From the NCBI GenBank assembly GCA_045809925.1, contig JBJMWX010000131.1:1-19299 (forward strand): a stretch of 19,299 nt of DNA, written 5' to 3'. This DNA comes from CADDYX01 sp045809925. GTDB lineage: Bacteria; Verrucomicrobiota; Verrucomicrobiia; Chthoniobacterales; UBA10450. Shown here in pieces: positions 14,715-19,299 of this stretch. A model generated the notes under the pieces. The model was not told the DNA's origin and searched no databases. It worked only from the letters and a program-made list of their open reading frames with translations. Made by a program: the position numbers and the translations under genes. Numbering within the stretch: the first letter of the stretch is position 1; the number at the start of each line of letters is the position of its first letter.

Positions 14715-16406
14715 ATGCCGATCATGATCGCGCGCATGCGAGCTTTCCTCTTCTGTTTTTTCTGCGCGATCAGCTGCGTTCTGGCGGCGGAGCAACAATT
14801 CGACGCCGTCATCAAAGGCGGAGCCGTTTACGACGGCACGGGCGCGCCAGCCAGGACCGCTGACATCGCCATTCGCGGTGATCGGATCGCAGGCGTGGGC
14901 GATTTCTCAAAAGCGGACGCCAGGAATATCATCGATGCGCACGGGCTCGCCGTCGCCCCGGGGTTCATCAACATGCTCTCCTGGTCCGTTGTTTCGCTAA
15001 TCGAGGATGGCCGCTCGCAGAGCGAAATACGGGAAGGCGTAACGACGGAGATTTTTGGCGAGGGCGAATCGATGGGCCCGCTCAATGACGAGATGAAGAA
15101 GCGAACGGTCGAGGAGCAGGGGGATATCAAGTTCGACATCAAATGGAGTTCGCTCGCTGAATATCTCGGCTATCTCGAGAGCCGCGGCGTCTCGTGCAAT
15201 GTCGCTTCATTCATCGGCGCGACGACGATCCGCGAATACGTTCTCGGACAACGAGACGTTCAGCCGACACCGGAACAGCTGGAGCAGATGCGCGAACTTG
15301 TGCGCAAGGAAATGGAGGGCGGCGCGCTTGGGATCGGTACTTCACTGATTTATCCACCAGCGTTTTATGCGAAGACGGACGAGCTAATCGAACTCTGCAA
15401 GGTGGCCTCGAAGTACCAGGGCAAATACATCTCGCACATGCGGAGTGAGGGGAATCAGTTGCTCGAAGCGCTCGACGAGCTGCTGCGGATCAGCAAGGAA
15501 GCGAACATTCCGGCCGAGGTCTATCACATCAAAGCTGCCGGGCAGAAGAACTGGCCGAAATGCGACGCCATGCTGGGCAAAATCGACGAGGCGCGCAAAG
15601 CCGGCATGAAAATCACGGCCGACATGTACACCTATACCGCGGGTGGCACCGGCTTGGATGCGTGTTTGCCGCCCTGGACGGAGGACGGCGGCTACCCCGC
15701 GCTCTTCAAGCGGCTGCGCGATCCCGCCACCCGCGACAAAATCGCGCAGGAGGTCCGCACACCGACCGACAAATGGGAGAACATGTATCTCGCGGCCGGT
15801 TCGCCCGACCGCATTCTATTGTCCGGATTTAAGTCCGACAAACTGAAGCCACTCACTGGTAAGACGCTGGCCGACGTTTCAAAAATGCGCAGCAAAGATC
15901 CAATCGACACAATCATGGATTTGATCAGCGAAGATGAGTCACGGATCGACACGATCTACTTCATGATGTCGGACGAGAACCTGAAAAAGGAGATCGTGAA
16001 ACCGTGGGTGTCGTTCGGTTCCGACGAAGCTTCGCAAGCGCCTGAAGGCAACTTTTTGAAATCACACTGCCATCCGCGCGCTTACGGCAATTTCGCGCGC
16101 GTGCTCGCCAAGTATGTGCGCGACGAAAAGGTGATCACGTTGCCCGATGCAATCCGCAAGCTCAGTAGCCTGCCCGCTACTAACCTCGGTCTGGACCACC
16201 GCGGCTTCCTTCAGGAAGGGATGTTTGCCGACGTCGTCGTCTTCGATCCGGCAACGATCGCGGACCATGCGACCTTCGAAAATCCACACCAGTACGCGAC
16301 TGGAATGAAGCATGTCTTCGTCAACGGCCAGCAGGTGCTGAAAGATGGAGAGCACACCGGCAGCAAGCCTGGTCGCGCCCTTCGGGGACCCGGCAAGAAG
16401 CTGTAG
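14715..16406 (+). CDS. Exported D-aminoacylase-like amidohydrolase lacking the HxH metal motif
   Basis: A 563-residue amidohydrolase-superfamily protein related to N-acyl-D-amino-acid deacylases. It has an N-terminal beta strand domain (FDAVIKGGAVYDGTGAPART), a TIM-barrel, and the returning C-terminal domain with GMFADVVVFDP. Conserved sites kept are the His in ISHMRSEG (codon 15435), the His in VYHIKAAG (15525) and the Asp in FGSDE (16023). The usual GFIDxHxH after strand 1 is instead GFINMLSW (14964-14984), and the GNCG cysteine site is FGEGES. A signal peptide (MRAFLFCFFCAISCVLAA) indicates export. In-frame starts exist at 14649 (GTG), 14715, 14724 and 14736; 14736 gives the cleanest signal peptide. 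Whether it hydrolyses D-acyl amino acids or another amide is open. Confidence 0.85.
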   Translation: MPIMIARMRAFLFCFFCAISCVLAAEQQFDAVIKGGAVYDGTGAPARTADIAIRGDRIAGVGDFSKADARNIIDAHGLAVAPGFINMLSWSVVSLIEDGRSQSEIREGVTTEIFGEGESMGPLNDEMKKRTVEEQGDIKFDIKWSSLAEYLGYLESRGVSCNVASFIGATTIREYVLGQRDVQPTPEQLEQMRELVRKEMEGGALGIGTSLIYPPAFYAKTDELIELCKVASKYQGKYISHMRSEGNQLLEALDELLRISKEANIPAEVYHIKAAGQKNWPKCDAMLGKIDEARKAGMKITADMYTYTAGGTGLDACLPPWTEDGGYPALFKRLRDPATRDKIAQEVRTPTDKWENMYLAAGSPDRILLSGFKSDKLKPLTGKTLADVSKMRSKDPIDTIMDLISEDESRIDTIYFMMSDENLKKEIVKPWVSFGSDEASQAPEGNFLKSHCHPRAYGNFARVLAKYVRDEKVITLPDAIRKLSSLPATNLGLDHRGFLQEGMFADVVVFDPATIADHATFENPHQYATGMKHVFVNGQQVLKDGEHTGSKPGRALRGPGKKL

Positions 16407-16592
16407 TAGCCGTCGGACTGAGCAACTTCGGAAGCGCCGCGCGGCCACTCCGCAAAAAGCTGCCGGAACAGCATGAATGTTTTTCCGTTGGCAGAATAAA
16501 TGCTCCACAATTCCTCGACATCAGAAATGGCGGCCCTAACATCGGCGCCGATCAGGCCGCGCGTCGTCTGCCGGCTATCACCGACCAAGCCC

Positions 16593-18692
16593 ATGAAAAC
16601 ATTGCGTCCCGCACCCTTCGGATTCATCCACCTTCGCCTCGCGCTGAGCCTGATGCTCTGCCTGGCCGGGGCTCTTATCGCGGTAGCCGCCACGGGCGTG
16701 TTATCGGGGCCTTCGCTCTCGGCTCAGGCGCCAACCGCCCAGCAGAACAGCGTCTTCGCGCAAGCCTCCTATCACAACGATGTCTCCCCGCCATTGTGGG
16801 CGATCCCGCCGTGGTCGCCGGCAAACGCAAAGGCTGAACACGAAGCTAACGAGAACCCGAAGATTCCATCTCGTCACCGGGACAGCTTCGATCCGGTGAT
16901 CCAAAGCATGCACGCTTCGAGTACGCTCGCAGCGGCTGCGCCGTCCATTGCTGCCAGCCTGAGCAACTTCGATGGCATTCCGTTTCCGGGCGTCGGGTGT
17001 AATTGCGCGCCGCCCGACACAAACGGCGCTGTCGGCAAAACGCAATACGTCCAGATCGTAAACGAAGGTTTTCAGGTTTTCGACAAGAGCACAACGGCGT
17101 CAGTTTACGGTCCCGCTGCGATCTCCTCCATCTGGAGCGGTTTCGGCGGCGCCTGCCAGAATTTTGGCAATGGCGACCCAGTGGTGTTGTACGACCAACT
17201 GGCGGACCGCTGGATCATCACACAATTCGCGAGTAGCACTTCCACCGGACCGGAGACCGACGAATGCGTCGCTGTCTCGACGACCGGCGATGCGACCGGC
17301 ACGTACTTTCGGTATGGCTTTCACCTCGGGTCAAACTTCTACGACTACCCGCACCTCAGCGTCTGGCCGGACGGCTACTACATGAGCATGAACGTGTTCA
17401 ACGCCGCCGGTACCAGCTACCTCGGCCCACAGGCGTTTGCCTTCGATCGTGCTAAGATGTTAACTGGCGCGCCAGCCAGCTTTCTCAGCCCTGTCGGACC
17501 ACTCGGCGGTTCAGTCGATCCGTTCCTTCCGGCAAACCTCGATGGAATGACGCTCCCGCCCGTCAATGCGCCCGCCACTTTTGTTGGCTTCCCCGGCCAG
17601 GCAATTACCCCGAGTTATACGACCTATCACTTTCATGCCGACTTTGGCACGCCGGCTAACTCTACCTTCACCACGTTTGCCAGTCCGGCAGCAGCAGGCT
17701 TTACGTCTCTTTGCCCGACGACGCGCGCTTGCGTGCCACAGTCAGGTGTTGCTTCCTCCAGCAACCTTGATGGCATCGGCGATCGGCTGATGTTTCGGCT
17801 AGCATATCGGAACTTCGGCGATCACGAGTCTGTGGTCGGCAACTACACCGTCAGCGCAAACGGCGTTGCAGGTATACGCTGGTTCGAATTGCGCAATGTA
17901 ACCGGCGGTCCGGTAACCAAGTATCAGGAAAGCACTTATCAACCGGACACCACCTGGCGCTGGATGGGGAGTGCAGCAATGGACGGACAGGGTAATATCG
18001 CGATCGGCTTCAGTGCATCGAGCTCGACAATCCACCCGCAGCTCCGGTACGCTGGGCGGTTAGCCGGCGACCCTGTCAACGTTCTAAGCCAGGGGGAAGC
18101 GCACCTCTTCGACGGTCCCGGCAGTCAAACCGGAACCAGCAATCGCTGGGGCGACTACAGCTCGCTGACAGTCGATCCGGTCGATGACAGCACGTTTTGG
18201 TACACAAGCGAATACTACTCGACGACTAGCAGCTTTAACTGGCGGACCCGCATCGGTAGCTTCAAGCTAGCTGCCGGCAGCCCTACTCCCACACCTAGCC
18301 CTAGCGCGACGGCGACTCCGCCACCGCCGACACCTACGCCTATCCCGACCGCGACCCCGCCGCCTACTCCCACACCGGCAGGTGATTTCTCCCTCTCGGT
18401 CAGCCCCTCATCTGTCGCCATGGGACGCAATGGCGGCACGGCGACCTACACGGTTACGATCACTCCGAGCAACGGCTTCAGCGGCCCGGTTACCTTCGGC
18501 ACGGTGAGCGGTCTGCCAAGTGGAGCTACTGCGAGCTTCACGCCGAATCCTGCAACCACCACGAGCAGCTTGAAAGTTGTCGTTCCTAGCACCGCGACGA
18601 AGGGTACCTATAGCCTTAGCTTCACCGGGACGAGCGGCAGCCTCTCACACAGCGCGAGCGCAACCCTGCAAAAGACCCAGGGGAACCAGTAA
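16593..18692 (+). CDS. Large secreted protein with Pro/Thr linker and C-terminal Ig-like domain
   Basis: A 699-residue exported protein of unknown function. The ATG at 16593 gives a signal peptide with hydrophobic core LALSLMLCLAGALIAVAA; an ATG at 16500 would add 31 residues with no sign of conservation. The N-terminal 450-500 residue region begins after a low-complexity stretch. It includes GVGCNCAPPDTNGAVG, QIVNEGFQVFDK, DPVVLYDQLADRWIITQF, YYMSMNVF and RWGDYSSLTVDP, and looks like a beta-propeller-type extracellular domain. A Pro/Thr/Ser linker (about residues 562-597, DNA 18280-18385) connects it to an Ig-like beta-sandwich of about 100 residues (FSLSVSPSSVA, GFSGPVTFGTVSGLPSGATA). This is a frequent layout of secreted proteins in soil Verrucomicrobia and Acidobacteria. 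No catalytic motif was seen. Confidence 0.85.
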   Translation: MKTLRPAPFGFIHLRLALSLMLCLAGALIAVAATGVLSGPSLSAQAPTAQQNSVFAQASYHNDVSPPLWAIPPWSPANAKAEHEANENPKIPSRHRDSFDPVIQSMHASSTLAAAAPSIAASLSNFDGIPFPGVGCNCAPPDTNGAVGKTQYVQIVNEGFQVFDKSTTASVYGPAAISSIWSGFGGACQNFGNGDPVVLYDQLADRWIITQFASSTSTGPETDECVAVSTTGDATGTYFRYGFHLGSNFYDYPHLSVWPDGYYMSMNVFNAAGTSYLGPQAFAFDRAKMLTGAPASFLSPVGPLGGSVDPFLPANLDGMTLPPVNAPATFVGFPGQAITPSYTTYHFHADFGTPANSTFTTFASPAAAGFTSLCPTTRACVPQSGVASSSNLDGIGDRLMFRLAYRNFGDHESVVGNYTVSANGVAGIRWFELRNVTGGPVTKYQESTYQPDTTWRWMGSAAMDGQGNIAIGFSASSSTIHPQLRYAGRLAGDPVNVLSQGEAHLFDGPGSQTGTSNRWGDYSSLTVDPVDDSTFWYTSEYYSTTSSFNWRTRIGSFKLAAGSPTPTPSPSATATPPPPTPTPIPTATPPPTPTPAGDFSLSVSPSSVAMGRNGGTATYTVTITPSNGFSGPVTFGTVSGLPSGATASFTPNPATTTSSLKVVVPSTATKGTYSLSFTGTSGSLSHSASATLQKTQGNQ
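18280..18385 (+). repeat. Low-complexity Pro/Thr-coding repeat
   Basis: An imperfect run of CCT-ACT-CCC-ACA and CCG-CCG-ACC type codons giving (PT)n and ATPPPP stretches. It is the flexible linker of the secreted protein and is prone to length variation by slippage. Confidence 0.8.
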
Positions 18693-18702
18693 CAACAGTT
18701 TG

Positions 18703-19299
18703 CTAATGGTCGCCGGCGCGTGACTCGATCTGGTCGAGTGAAGGTTCGTTTTTGCGGACCCAATCCCGTATCGCATTGACATCGTCGGGATTGACGATCG
18801 TTTCGCGCGATGACGTCTGCGGAGTCGATTGCCTGGCCTCGACTTCTGCGGCGCCTATCTCGCTCAGGTGCGGGCGCTTCGCTTTTTTGACGCCGAATTT
18901 CCAATGACGGCCGAAATGGAGGAGGGCGTAGTACATCGTCTTCGCTTCAGTCACGCCGACGCCGCTGCACCGCATCGCTTCGTAAAACATCTTGTCGCAC
19001 TCCGCCGGCGGCCGGTCCTTCTGGTCGTAGGAGACGTCGTGCAGGACGGAGGCGTTCCGGTACTTTCCCTCAAACGGTCCGCCCATGAACGGCCACAGCG
19101 GGCGGGGAATCGACGCGCCGTCGACGACTGAACCTGCGGGCGCGTTCCAGATCTGGCCTTTCGGATCGACGTAACGCAGATCGTTCAACAGCGTCATCGT
19201 CCGACCGTCGGAATTCCAGCGTGTGTCCACTGGGCCGCTATAGTAGCCCCACGGGTGGTGTTGTTTAGCAAACGCACTCCACGGCGTCTGGTGTGACGC
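18703..19299 (-). CDS. DUF1353 family protein, 5' end cut by window edge
   Basis: The frame is open from the stop at 18703 to the window end, beyond a GTG at 19230. The residues encoded past that GTG (WSAFAKQHHPWGYYSGP) look like a real N-terminus, so the start lies outside. The DUF1353 pattern is clear: NDLRYVDPKGQIWNAP, GSVVDGASIPRPLWPFMGGPFEG, then YRNASVLHDVSYD and a Cys-Asp-Lys/MFYEAMRCSGV helix. Biochemical function is unknown. The family occurs in prophages and in bacterial chromosomes, but no other phage gene is in view. The C-terminal about 60 residues are charged and probably disordered. It converges on the secreted-protein gene with a 10-base gap. Confidence 0.8.
   Translation of the reverse strand, partial: ASHQTPWSAFAKQHHPWGYYSGPVDTRWNSDGRTMTLLNDLRYVDPKGQIWNAPAGSVVDGASIPRPLWPFMGGPFEGKYRNASVLHDVSYDQKDRPPAECDKMFYEAMRCSGVGVTEAKTMYYALLHFGRHWKFGVKKAKRPHLSEIGAAEVEARQSTPQTSSRETIVNPDDVNAIRDWVRKNEPSLDQIESRAGDH

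Noticed and set aside
16407..16592. Reverse-strand stretch reading GLVGDSRQTTRGLIGADVRA and onward between two plus-strand genes
   Set aside because: The peptide looks somewhat protein-like, but it has no own stop before running into the amidohydrolase gene antisense and no recognised family. It could be a gene remnant, but that cannot be supported here.

Overview
The window is about 60% GC, densely packed bacterial DNA. It most resembles a soil Verrucomicrobium (Chthoniobacterales-like). That placement is an inference from the gene content and from the GCTGTAGCG-type palindromic repeats with their REP-associated transposase; no rRNA or other marker gene is present to prove it. Both window edges cut genes: a TonB-dependent receptor at the left and a DUF1353 protein at the right.

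Region 1 (1-5504) starts with the receptor. A lanthanide-type PQQ alcohol dehydrogenase (xoxF) follows, then its periplasmic binding-protein partner (xoxJ) and a lipoprotein cytochrome c (xoxG-like). xoxF/xoxJ and xoxJ/xoxG overlap, so they look like one operon. A palindromic repeat pair lies inside the 5' end of xoxJ and encodes part of its leader.

Region 2 (5505-11575) is a caa3-type cytochrome c oxidase operon on the same strand: coxB with a fused cytochrome c domain, coxA, coxC, a small three-helix membrane protein, ctaG, and a lipoprotein monohaem cytochrome c. From coxA onward every junction is an ATGA overlap or has only a few bases between stop and start. A REP-associated tyrosine transposase (RAYT) in antisense orientation, with a palindromic repeat pair on each side, sits between coxB and coxA. 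Read together, regions 1 and 2 form a plausible complete electron chain: alcohol to PQQ dehydrogenase, to periplasmic cytochrome c, to a CuA/haem c oxidase. CoxA keeps all its haem and copper ligands and the HPEVY motif. However, the classical K-channel residues and the D-channel entrance residues are substituted.

Region 3 (11576-14163) is on the minus strand: a galactokinase-like GHMP kinase, then a tyrosine-rich small lipoprotein, then a YVTN-type beta-propeller of the kind found beside PQQ dehydrogenases. The last two are separated by only 4 bases. The propeller gene converges on the last cytochrome gene with the stop codons directly abutting.

Region 4 (14213-19299) holds a YiiD_C-type thioesterase, an exported D-aminoacylase-like amidohydrolase that lacks the usual HxH metal motif, a large secreted protein with a Pro/Thr linker and a C-terminal Ig-like domain, and the truncated DUF1353 gene on the minus strand. 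No tRNA, rRNA or CRISPR array was seen, and no gene-free stretch exceeds 300 bases.
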